A DNA stretch of 27,662 nt, taken from Castellaniella defragrans_A. GTDB lineage: Bacteria; Pseudomonadota; Gammaproteobacteria; Burkholderiales; Burkholderiaceae_B. The notes beneath the pieces are model-generated. The model saw nothing but the letters and a program-made list of their open reading frames with translations, had not been told where the DNA came from and made no database searches. The stretch is taken from the NCBI RefSeq assembly GCF_040394755.1, contig NZ_JBEBRQ010000041.1. One strand, given 5' to 3'. Positions within the stretch are counted from its first letter, which is position 1. The number at the start of each line of letters is the position of its first letter. Positions 1-6,682 of the stretch are shown here, one piece after another. Position numbers and translations under genes: made by a program.

Positions 1-14
1 GGCAGATCCGGGAA

Positions 15-33
15 GTCCGGCCGCAGGCCGGAC
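15..33. repeat. REP-like hairpin at the window start
   Basis: GTCCGGCC (15-22) and GGCCGGAC (26-33) form a perfect 8-bp stem around a GCA loop. The flanks read GGGAA before and CG after. No T-run follows on either strand, so an intrinsic terminator is not supported. A hairpin with near-identical flanks lies at 27582-27600 on the opposite strand, which suggests a dispersed palindromic element. The rest of 1-160 holds no gene that I can support. One plus-strand frame is open from the edge to a TAA near 90, but it resembles no protein tail I know. Confidence 0.45.
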
Positions 34-162
34 CGTCCGGAGGGGCGGAGAAAAATGGTTTTCCCGCCAGACGCGGCTCAAGAACCCCATAACCCCAAAA
101 CCCCAATATGGCTCGCTGCGATTTCCCTCGTGCCGCCATCCCGCATCCCCCCGTCATACGCC

Positions 163-196
163 GTGTCATGACATTGTCATGGGCGGGGTATATGCT
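163..196 (+). promoter_or_regulatory. Pho box and -10 element ahead of phoU
   Basis: TGTCAT occurs at 164-169 and again at 175-180, exactly 11 bp apart. That is the direct-repeat geometry of a PhoB-binding Pho box (two 7-bp CTGTCAT-like halves separated by 4 bp). A third, looser GTCAT lies at 153-157, 12 bp further up. A -10-like TATGCT at 191-196 starts about ten bases after the box, where PhoB-activated promoters of the E. coli type place it. Predicted transcripts would start near 203 and carry a leader of about 130 nt before phoU. From 200 to 333 I see no other gene. Induction by phosphate starvation is inferred. Confidence 0.6.
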
Positions 197-333
197 CTGC
201 ATCCATGACCATGCGCGGCGAGGCCGGCGGGGCGATCTCCGGGCGGTGCCAAAGGTGGTTGCGCTTCTTCACAAGGCATTGTCGGGGTGCTACCCTTTGC
301 GGTCATGCGATTCCCCGTTATTGAGGTCAGGAC

Positions 334-1056
334 ATGCTGGAGCACACGAACAAGCAATTTCACACGGAACTCGAAACCACGCGTTCGATGTTCCTGCAGA
401 TGGGCGGCCTGGTCGAATCCATGGTGCTCGATGGCATGCGCGCGCTGGCCGATGGCGAACTGGAACTGGTCGACAAAGTCCGCGAGCACGAGCGTCAGGT
501 CAACCAGCTCGAGGTCAGCATCGACGAGCGCATCGGCTTGCTGATTGCGCGCAACCAGCCCACGGCGGTCGATCTGCGCCTGCTGCTGTCGATTTCCAAG
601 ATGCTGACCGACATGGAGCGCTGCGGCGATGAGGCGGTCAAGGTCGCCAAGGTGGCGCGCCGCCTTCACGAGGCCGACTCGTCCTACGAGCCGGTGGTCG
701 AGCTGCGCCACATGGCCGATGCCGTGGCGGGCATGATCCGCGCATCGCTGGACGCCTTTGCCCGCGAGGACCCCGTGGCGGCCGCCCAGGTGGTGCGCAG
801 CGACAAAGAGGTCGACCGGGAATGGAAGGCCGCGCTGCGCCATATGATTACCTACATGATCGAGGATCCGCGCACGATCTCGCGCTCGATCGATCTGGTC
901 TTCATCGCCCGCGCGCTCGAGCGCATCGGCGATCATGCCAAGAACATGGCCGAACGGGTGATCTATATGGTGCTGGGCGACGATGTGCGCCACATGGGCG
1001 TCGCCAACACCGAGCGCATGGCGCGCGGCGAGGCGCCCGAGGCCAAGGAAAAGTGA
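334..1056 (+). CDS. phoU: Phosphate-signalling complex protein PhoU
   Basis: This 240-residue protein matches the usual PhoU length (about 240) and is expected to be all-helical with two PhoU three-helix repeats. The repeat signatures are visible: ERCGDEAV at residues 96-103 and ERIGDHAKNMAE at 196-207, the acidic clusters that bind metal in the family. PhoU is a cytoplasmic partner of the PstSCAB transporter and the PhoR kinase; it keeps the Pho regulon off when phosphate is plentiful. The ATG at 334 has GAGG seven bases upstream. No pst gene is visible in the window, so phoU appears to have its own promoter, which carries a Pho box. Its TGA (1054-1056) lies one base from the end of the convergent yggX. 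Confidence 0.96.
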   Translation: MLEHTNKQFHTELETTRSMFLQMGGLVESMVLDGMRALADGELELVDKVREHERQVNQLEVSIDERIGLLIARNQPTAVDLRLLLSISKMLTDMERCGDEAVKVAKVARRLHEADSSYEPVVELRHMADAVAGMIRASLDAFAREDPVAAAQVVRSDKEVDREWKAALRHMITYMIEDPRTISRSIDLVFIARALERIGDHAKNMAERVIYMVLGDDVRHMGVANTERMARGEAPEAKEK

Positions 1057-1057
1057 T

Positions 1058-1330
1058 TCAGCGGTCCGGCGGCACGTAGCCCTGGGCTTCGACGTCGCGG
1101 TCCTCGAACAGGAATTCCTGCATACGGCCAGACAGGAATTTCCGCGCCTCGGCATCGGCAAGGGACAGGTGATTTTCATTGACCAGGCGCGTCTGGATGT
1201 CCAGCCATTTGGCCCAGGCATCCTTCGAGATTTCGCGCCAGATCCGCACGCCGAGATCGCCGGGGTAGGGCGGATAGTCCAGCCCCTCGGCCTCGCGGTT
1301 GAGTTTGCGGCAATGGATCATGCGGGCCAT
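1058..1330 (-). CDS. yggX: Probable Fe(2+)-trafficking protein YggX
   Basis: This 90-residue protein has the family size. It opens with MARMIHC and carries the conserved N-terminal block with the reactive cysteine (C7), EAEGLD and PPYPGDLG, followed by RIWREIS. YggX is a small cytoplasmic protein linked to iron handling and to protection of Fe-S clusters from oxidative damage. On the minus strand a GGAG (1340-1343) precedes the ATG by nine bases, which supports this start. Its gene ends one base from the end of phoU, so the two are tightly convergent with no terminator between them. A -10-like TACAAT lies about 33 bases upstream in the short gap after the GT25 gene, so it is probably transcribed at least partly on its own. 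Confidence 0.96.
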   Translation of the reverse strand: MARMIHCRKLNREAEGLDYPPYPGDLGVRIWREISKDAWAKWLDIQTRLVNENHLSLADAEARKFLSGRMQEFLFEDRDVEAQGYVPPDR

Positions 1331-1362
1331 GTGTATCGACTCCAGGTGGCTGTACTGCGATT

Positions 1363-1390
1363 ATTGTAGCCTCTCGGAGCACGGCACAAG
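1363..1390 (-). promoter_or_regulatory. Candidate yggX promoter
   Basis: Read on the minus strand, TACAAT occupies 1368-1363 and a weak -35-like CTTGTG lies at 1390-1385, 16 bp upstream. The implied start, near 1356, would give a leader of about 26 nt with the yggX ribosome-binding site inside it. The -35 match is poor, so this is tentative. Confidence 0.4.
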
Positions 1391-1410
1391 CCGCCGGTTC
1401 TTTACAGGGA

Positions 1411-2190
1411 TCACGCCCGCAAGCGGCGGTGGCGCAGGCGGAATCTGGCGTTGTGGACGATCTTGCGCAGATTGTCGCGCAGCTTGAAGGCCTCGCGGCG
1501 CAGCTTGTCGCCCCAGCTGCGCCGCGTGCGCGTGTCGGGGCCGGTGATGTCGGATTCCGAATCGTCATCGTGCGTCACGCAGGCCGGCTGCAGCGCGATT
1601 GATTCGACGCCATGCTCGTAGAAGCGGATCATGGTGTCGTCCACCGGGTAGATCCAGGTCTGGCTGTGGCGCAGCAGGGCGCTGGCGCCCTCGGGGGTGA
1701 TCAGGTAGGCGACGGTGCGAAAGTGGCTTTTTAGTTTTTTGCGCAGCACGAAGGGGCCGGCGCGCTCGACGGCGATGCTGGGATCGTGTCCCGGTTTGTC
1801 GTTGCCGTGCAGCCATACCAAAGGCCAGTGCTGGGCAATCGTGGGCGCCTGAGCGAGGAAACTGCCGAAATTGGGCCGCAGGATAGCGTCGTCCTCGACG
1901 ACGATCAGCGGGGTGCCGGATGCGACGCATTCCTGCCACAACAGGTAGTGGCTGGCGAAGCAGCCCAGCTGGGACGGTTTGAGCGGATTGTCGCGGCCCT
2001 TGACCCGCTGGCGCGCCGCGGGATCGTAATGGCGGAACAGCGGATGGTCTGGCTGTTGGATGCCATGCACGGCGGGAAAAAAACTGTACGGATAATCGCC
2101 CAATGGCGCCATCTGCGCGGCGACCTGCGCCCGGCGGTCGGCGCGGGCGGGCAGATTGATGATTCGGATGGGGATGCGGGTGTCGGTCAT
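1411..2190 (-). CDS. Glycosyltransferase family 25 (LPS-type) protein
   Basis: This 259-residue cytoplasmic protein has the layout of LPS-modifying GT25 (LOS/LgtB-like) transferases. It starts with an IRIINLPARADRR strand-loop at residues 9-20, then LGCFASHYLLWQ at 75-85, the acidic VVEDDAIL metal/nucleotide-sugar motif at 98-104, and YPVDDTMI at 181-188, with a basic C-terminal tail. Members transfer hexoses onto lipooligosaccharide; donor and acceptor cannot be read here. It starts 18 bases after the argA stop on the same strand, so the two probably share a message although their roles look unrelated. Its place beside argA rather than in the LPS cluster near dnaE is notable. Confidence 0.85.
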   Translation of the reverse strand: MTDTRIPIRIINLPARADRRAQVAAQMAPLGDYPYSFFPAVHGIQQPDHPLFRHYDPAARQRVKGRDNPLKPSQLGCFASHYLLWQECVASGTPLIVVEDDAILRPNFGSFLAQAPTIAQHWPLVWLHGNDKPGHDPSIAVERAGPFVLRKKLKSHFRTVAYLITPEGASALLRHSQTWIYPVDDTMIRFYEHGVESIALQPACVTHDDDSESDITGPDTRTRRSWGDKLRREAFKLRDNLRKIVHNARFRLRHRRLRA

Positions 2191-2208
2191 GCGATGACGG
2201 TTGTTTTT

Positions 2209-3564
2209 CTACAGGCGCTTGATGAAAACCATGCTGTTGCGCGAGCGATTGTAGTGCGCCTGTTTCGCCCTGGGCAGGTCTGAAATCCCGCCCTGGACGA
2301 AGCCGCGCTTGATGAACCAGTGCGAGGTGCGCGTGGTCAGCACGAACAGGCGCCGCGCGCCCATGGCACGGGCGCTGGATTCGGCGTGGCGCAGCAGCAT
2401 CTCGCCGTCGCCCGCGCCCTGCCATTCCTGCTGGACGATCAGACAGGCCATCTCGACCATGCTTTCATCCAGGTAGGGAATCAGGGCCACGCAGCCGTAG
2501 ATCACGCCGTCGTGTTCGAGCACGGTGAAATGCTCGACCTCGCGCTCGATGGTGGCGCGCCCGCGTGGCACCAGTGTGCCGTCGGCCTCGAGGGGCTCGA
2601 TGAGCTGGACGATGGCGCCGACGTCGTCGGCGACCGCCGGGCGCAGGTCCTCGAGGGTGTCCTCGACCACCATGGTGCCCACGCCATCGTGGGTGAAAAT
2701 CTCGAGCAGGATGCTGCCGTCGAGCGTGTAGGGCACCAGATGCGCGCGCGCCACGCCGCGCTTGATGGCCAGCGACGCGTGGCGCAGGAACGCGCCGGTG
2801 TCCTCATCCAGGGTGTTCTGGGCCAGGATCTCGTCGGCATCCTTGCGGGCCAGCTCGGTGTCCACTGAACCGTCCTGTTCGGTGATGGTCCTGTTCTGGG
2901 TCAGGAAAATCAGTTTTTCCGCGCGCAGGGCGACCGCCGCGCTGGTGGCCAGATCCTCCATCGCGAGGTTGAAAGCCTCGCCGGTGGGTGAAAAACCCAG
3001 GGGCGAGAGCAGCGTGATGGCGCCCTGGCCAATGATGTTGCGGATCGCGTCCACATCGAGCTTGCGAACCGCGCCGGTGTGCTTGTAGTCGATGCCGTCG
3101 ATGACCCCGACTGGCCGCGCGGTGACAAAATTGCCGGAGATGACGCGGATCTTGGCGTGCGCCATCGGCGTATTGGGCAGGCCCTGGCTGAAGGCGGCCT
3201 CGATGTCCAGGCGGATTTCGCCCGCGGCCTCCTTGGCGCACTCGAGTGCCTCGGCGACCGTGGGCTCGATGCCGCGCGCGAATTGGATGGAGTAGCCCTT
3301 GAGCTGTAGTTGCTCGTTGACCTGGGGTCGCGAGCCGTGCACCAGCACCAGCCGGATGCCCAGGGCCGACAGCAGCGACAGGTCGGCCACCAGGGGCTCG
3401 AGGGCGCCATCGCTGATCAGCTCGCCGCCGAAGGCCACCACGAAGGTCTTGCCCCGGAAATCATGCACATAGGGCGCAACTTCGCGGAACCAGCGCACGA
3501 ATTGCGCGGGAGCGAACTCGGGGGCGTCCTGAGCGGAGTAGGTATCGGTGTCTGGCGTCGTCAT
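2209..3564 (-). CDS. argA: Amino-acid N-acetyltransferase (N-acetylglutamate synthase)
   Basis: ArgA acetylates glutamate with acetyl-CoA, the first step of arginine synthesis, and is usually inhibited by arginine. The 451 residues fit the fused form (E. coli about 443). An amino-acid-kinase-like half runs from about residue 35 to 280, with VAFGGELI at 43-50, LVLVHGSRPQVNE at 72-84, and later HTGAVRKLD and LSPLGFSPTGEAFN. A GNAT half at about 300-451 shows QQEWQGAGDGEMLL and WFIKRGF. The frame stays open upstream to an ATG at 3753, but those 63 extra residues look unlike the family, so the ATG at 3564 is preferred; no strong ribosome-binding site decides it. The GT25 gene follows at 18 bases. 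The gene diverges from the cruR operon. Confidence 0.93.
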   Translation of the reverse strand: MTTPDTDTYSAQDAPEFAPAQFVRWFREVAPYVHDFRGKTFVVAFGGELISDGALEPLVADLSLLSALGIRLVLVHGSRPQVNEQLQLKGYSIQFARGIEPTVAEALECAKEAAGEIRLDIEAAFSQGLPNTPMAHAKIRVISGNFVTARPVGVIDGIDYKHTGAVRKLDVDAIRNIIGQGAITLLSPLGFSPTGEAFNLAMEDLATSAAVALRAEKLIFLTQNRTITEQDGSVDTELARKDADEILAQNTLDEDTGAFLRHASLAIKRGVARAHLVPYTLDGSILLEIFTHDGVGTMVVEDTLEDLRPAVADDVGAIVQLIEPLEADGTLVPRGRATIEREVEHFTVLEHDGVIYGCVALIPYLDESMVEMACLIVQQEWQGAGDGEMLLRHAESSARAMGARRLFVLTTRTSHWFIKRGFVQGGISDLPRAKQAHYNRSRNSMVFIKRL

Positions 3565-3630
3565 GGCGGGTGTCAGGGGCGGAGAGTATTTTCCAATCCG
3601 GAGATGAGTCGGAACGTTTCGGTCCCCCTC

Positions 3631-3636
3631 ATTATG
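3631..3636 (-). promoter_or_regulatory. Candidate argA -10 element
   Basis: On the minus strand CATAAT at 3636-3631 is the best -10-like hexamer upstream of argA and would give a leader of about 60 nt. No convincing -35 sits 16-18 bp further up. Apart from this site and the cruR leader, nothing else was recognised in 3565-3757. Confidence 0.28.
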
Positions 3637-3757
3637 CCGCAGCCCGTGCCGGGACTCGGGCATGTTCGCATCGTAGTGTGGCGAATAGGTTGCGATGTGG
3701 TGCCTCAAGCCCGCGGATGGGCTGGAAACCCGGCACGGCCGCAGTGGTGTCATGGAT

Positions 3758-3787
3758 TTGGACTGTTGGGGAGGATAGCTGTAACAT
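3758..3787 (+). promoter_or_regulatory. Candidate promoter of the cruR operon
   Basis: TTGGAC (3758-3763) and TAACAT (3782-3787) are 18 bp apart and are the best sigma-70-like pair before cruR. Transcription would start near 3794, leaving a leader of about 67 nt that contains the TCTATAGAG repeats. I saw no recognisable Fur box here. The hexamers are only moderate matches. Confidence 0.33.
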
Positions 3788-3815
3788 GGCGCCCGGGGTT
3801 CTGCATCTCAATAAC

Positions 3816-3844
3816 CTCTATAGAGCCTTGGTGCATCTATAGAG
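3816..3844 (+). repeat. TCTATAGAG direct repeat, each copy palindromic, in the cruR leader
   Basis: CTCTATAGAG (3816-3825) is a perfect 10-bp palindrome, and TCTATAGAG recurs at 3836-3844, 19 bp further on and 16 bases before the cruR start codon. TGCATCT also occurs twice, at 3802-3808 and 3832-3838. This AT-rich symmetric pair stands out in GC-rich surroundings and could be an operator, an alternative -10 region or leader RNA structure. No regulator is assigned. Confidence 0.5.
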
Positions 3845-3860
3845 ACCAAAAAGAAACGAT

Positions 3861-4268
3861 ATGCTCTTGCGAAGGCTACTGCGTCACAGGATGCGCCGCT
3901 TCGGCACCGTTGCCGTCGCGGCCGTGTTCCTGTTGCAGATTTTCGCTGCGGCGAGCATGCCCCTGGTGTCCCTTTCGGCGGATGAGGATACGGTCATCAT
4001 CTGCACGGGTTCCGGCATGCAGACCGTGTCGCTGTCGGACCTGGGCATCCACCTCGATCGAGACCAGCAGGACACTGACACGATGCCCTCGGGCGGCATG
4101 TGCGTGCTGTGTCCGCTGGTGCATGGCGTGGCCATGCCGCCTTCGATGGCCTTCTCGCCCGTCACCGATCTCGACACGCGCGCCCCCCAGGCGCCACCTG
4201 TCGAAACCTTTGTCGCCGAGGGTTTCGAAACCGCGCACCAGGCGCGCGCGCCACCCTTCAACGCCTGA
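3861..4268 (+). CDS. cruR: DUF2946 copper-responsive upstream regulator CruR
   Basis: This 135-residue protein has one hydrophobic segment near residues 15-37 (signal or membrane anchor), a conserved MCVLCPLVHG segment with the CXXC pair C81/C84, and the sequence RAPP at 129-132 followed by only three residues. As I recall the B. pertussis work on bp2923-bfrG-bp2921, the nascent DUF2946 protein senses copper through CXXC. It otherwise stalls at the C-terminal RAPP, and copper relieves the stall and lets Rho terminate transcription before the receptor gene. Both motifs and the same gene order are present here, so the protein probably acts as a regulatory upstream ORF rather than an enzyme. Start: the ATG at 3861 has a weak AAGAAA upstream; a second in-frame ATG is at 3891. 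Confidence 0.9.
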   Translation: MLLRRLLRHRMRRFGTVAVAAVFLLQIFAAASMPLVSLSADEDTVIICTGSGMQTVSLSDLGIHLDRDQQDTDTMPSGGMCVLCPLVHGVAMPPSMAFSPVTDLDTRAPQAPPVETFVAEGFETAHQARAPPFNA

Positions 4269-4342
4269 TCCGTTGCGTATCGCGTCGCCGCAGGATGACC
4301 GTCCTGGACGGCGGCATTCACGATCATCGTTGGAGTCTTCTC
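4245..4342 (+). promoter_or_regulatory. RAPP stall codons and cruR-bfrG control gap
   Basis: Codons 4245-4256 (CGC GCG CCA CCC) encode RAPP, and translation ends at 4268. The 74-nt gap to bfrG has no intrinsic terminator with a T-run; only a small inverted repeat CCGTCC/GGACGG at 4299-4311 is seen. By analogy with B. pertussis, ribosomes stalled at RAPP would keep Rho off this RNA, and copper would release them and allow Rho-dependent termination here. The Rho site itself cannot be identified by eye. Confidence 0.6.
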
Positions 4343-6673
4343 ATGTCCGGAGTTCCCTCCGCACAGGGCATCGTCCCTGTGCGTCTGCGCCGCTGCGCGC
4401 TCGCGGCTGCCATTCATGCGCAGTTTGCTTCACAGTCCACCAAATGCATCGCGCTGGCGCGATCATTCCATTCCACGTTTTCCCGCGCGCCGTATGTGTT
4501 GCTGGCCGCCTCTTGTGCGCTGGCGGCCAGCCTGGCTCATGCGCAACAAGCTGCCGGCGCGTCGACGGCCTTGCCGGATCATCCAGACAGCGCGGCGGTT
4601 CTGGATGCGATCACCGTCACGGCCGCGCCCACGCGCAGTCCCGGCGTCAACCTCGACACGCCGGCCGACACGGGCAGCCGTCTTGGCTTGACGCCGCGCG
4701 AAACCCCGGCCACGGTCACGATCGTCGACCGGGAAATCATCGAGGCCCGTGGCGCGCAGGACACGCAGGAGATCCTGCGCGCGATCCCCGGCGTCACCGC
4801 CCACAATGCGCCCGGCAGCATCGGCGTGAGCTACCGGGGATTCGGCGGCGCCTCGCTGAATCAGCTGTTCAACGGCATCAACGTGCAATACACCATCGCG
4901 GCGCGGCCGGTGGACAGCTGGATCTACGATCGCGTCGAGGCCATCGGCGGCGCGTCCAGCTTTCTGCATGGTGCGGGCGGTGTCGGCGGCACGATCAACT
5001 ACATCACCAAGCTCGCCCAGCGCCGCGATATTTCGGAGGGACAGCTGCGCCTGGGCACGCATGGCCTGAAGGAAGCCTCCATCGGGCTGAACCGGCGCAT
5101 CGCCGGCGACGGCATGGGCAGCGCCGATCACTATGTCCGCATCGACCTGAATCACCGCGATGCCGATAGCTGGATCGAGGGCACCGGCATACGATCTACC
5201 CAGCTCGCGGCATCGCTGTTGTCCGTTCTCGGGCGTGATTTCACGTATACCCTGGCCTACGAATTCCAGGACGAGAGAGTCGACCGTCCTTATTGGGGTA
5301 CGCCATTGCTCAATCCCGTCGCCGGGACGCTGCGCATCGACGACGACACGCGTTTCAAGAACTACAACAGCGCCGATGGCCTGTATGCCCAGCGCGTGCA
5401 ATGGTTGCGCTCGATCGCCGACTGGAGTGTGTCCGACGTCCTGCAACTGAAGAACACGTTCTACGTCTACGATGCATTGCGGGACTATCGCAATGTGGAA
5501 AACTACCGCTTCGATGCGGCCAACAAGGCGGTCATCCGTTCGAGCGCCTTGTTGCAGCGGCACGACCAGAAGGTCGTCGGTGATCGCATCGAGGGCACGT
5601 ACCAAGGCCGGATCGCCGGCCATCGCAGTGACTGGGCGTTCGGGCTGGACGTGAGCGTCAACAAGCAGACCCGTTTCCCCAACAGCCTGTCGGCCACGGT
5701 CAGCACCGTCGATCCGTACGACTTCACCACCGAGAACTTCTTCGACATTCCAGGCATGACGCCAGGCTTTCGTCCCGACCGCGACAACAAGGTCACGACT
5801 ACCGCGCTGTACCTGGAGAATCGCACGGCGCTCATGCCTGCGCTGAACCTGGTCACGGCTTTGCGGCATGAGCGCATCGAGCTGGATCTGACCAATCGCC
5901 GCGAAATCACGGCCGCCAATCCAGCCAGTTTCCAGCGCCGCTACAACCCGACCACCGGCCGCGTCGGCCTGGTCTGGGACATCACGCCAGGGGCCAATGT
6001 CTACGTCCAATATGCCACTGCCGCTGATCCACCGTCCGGTATCCTGTCGACCGCCACGTTCGCGGATGTGCGCAACAACAGCGAGCTGACGACGGGCCGG
6101 CAGGTCGAGGTCGGCAGCAAGCTGGATTTCTGGCAGGGCAAAGGCATGGCAACGCTGGCGGCCTACCACATCACCCGCAGGAATATCGCCACCCAGGACC
6201 CGAACGACAGCACGCTCACGGTGCTGGTGGGCGAGCAGTCGGCCAAGGGCGTGGAACTGACGGTCGGCCTGCAGCCCACGCCGCAGTGGTCGATCCAGGG
6301 CGATGTGACTTATGTCGATGCCCGCTACGAGAACTACCAGCAGGGCGGCATATCGCTGGCCGGCAAGACGCCGACCAACACGCCCTCGACGGTGGCGAAT
6401 CTCTGGGTGTCATACGCGTTCACGCCGGCGCTGCGGGGTACGGTGGGCGTGCGCCATGTCGGCAAGGTCTATGCGGATGCCGCCAATACCTTGATCCGGC
6501 CCGACTACACGCTGGTCGATCTGGGTCTGAGCTACCAGCTCAACCGCAATGTGTCCGTCGTCGGGCGCGTCCGCAACGCCACGGACAGGCGCTACGCGGC
6601 CAACATCACGAGCACGATGGCTTATCTGGGCGCGCCGCGCACGGCCGATGTCAGCGTGCGCGTGGCGTTCTAG
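4343..6673 (+). CDS. bfrG: TonB-dependent outer-membrane receptor, BfrG type
   Basis: This outer-membrane transporter is driven by TonB-ExbBD and belongs to the siderophore-receptor group. From the ATG at 4343, which has GGAG seven bases upstream, the product is 776 residues. An unusually long pre-sequence precedes a hydrophobic core near 50-65, with a likely cut after AHA (67). A TonB-box-like DAITVTA lies at 88-94. The plug spans about 118-225 with ETPATVTIVD, QEILRAIPGV, YRGFGG and the family signature RVEAIGGASSFLHGAGGVGG, then a beta-barrel ends in the typical aromatic VAF terminus. The substrate cannot be read from sequence. The B. pertussis homologue is named for iron but is repressed by copper, so a copper or copper-chelate substrate is possible. 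The gene is followed after nine bases by the PepSY gene. Confidence 0.93.
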   Translation: MSGVPSAQGIVPVRLRRCALAAAIHAQFASQSTKCIALARSFHSTFSRAPYVLLAASCALAASLAHAQQAAGASTALPDHPDSAAVLDAITVTAAPTRSPGVNLDTPADTGSRLGLTPRETPATVTIVDREIIEARGAQDTQEILRAIPGVTAHNAPGSIGVSYRGFGGASLNQLFNGINVQYTIAARPVDSWIYDRVEAIGGASSFLHGAGGVGGTINYITKLAQRRDISEGQLRLGTHGLKEASIGLNRRIAGDGMGSADHYVRIDLNHRDADSWIEGTGIRSTQLAASLLSVLGRDFTYTLAYEFQDERVDRPYWGTPLLNPVAGTLRIDDDTRFKNYNSADGLYAQRVQWLRSIADWSVSDVLQLKNTFYVYDALRDYRNVENYRFDAANKAVIRSSALLQRHDQKVVGDRIEGTYQGRIAGHRSDWAFGLDVSVNKQTRFPNSLSATVSTVDPYDFTTENFFDIPGMTPGFRPDRDNKVTTTALYLENRTALMPALNLVTALRHERIELDLTNRREITAANPASFQRRYNPTTGRVGLVWDITPGANVYVQYATAADPPSGILSTATFADVRNNSELTTGRQVEVGSKLDFWQGKGMATLAAYHITRRNIATQDPNDSTLTVLVGEQSAKGVELTVGLQPTPQWSIQGDVTYVDARYENYQQGGISLAGKTPTNTPSTVANLWVSYAFTPALRGTVGVRHVGKVYADAANTLIRPDYTLVDLGLSYQLNRNVSVVGRVRNATDRRYAANITSTMAYLGAPRTADVSVRVAF

Positions 6674-6682
6674 GGGAAAGCC

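Noticed and set aside
1..92. 3' end of an upstream gene running into the window
   Set aside because: One frame is open to a TAA near 90, but the translated tail matches nothing I know and a REP-like hairpin lies within it.
3565..3753. Longer ArgA start at 3753
   Set aside because: The added 63 residues lack family character and would extend the protein to 514 residues, beyond the usual size.
3758..3860. Fur box ahead of the receptor operon
   Set aside because: No stretch resembling the 19-bp GATAATGATAATC-type palindrome was found despite the siderophore-receptor annotation.
4100..4342. Upstream start for the receptor inside cruR
   Set aside because: It would add 81 arginine-rich residues overlapping cruR; the ATG at 4343 has a proper ribosome-binding site.
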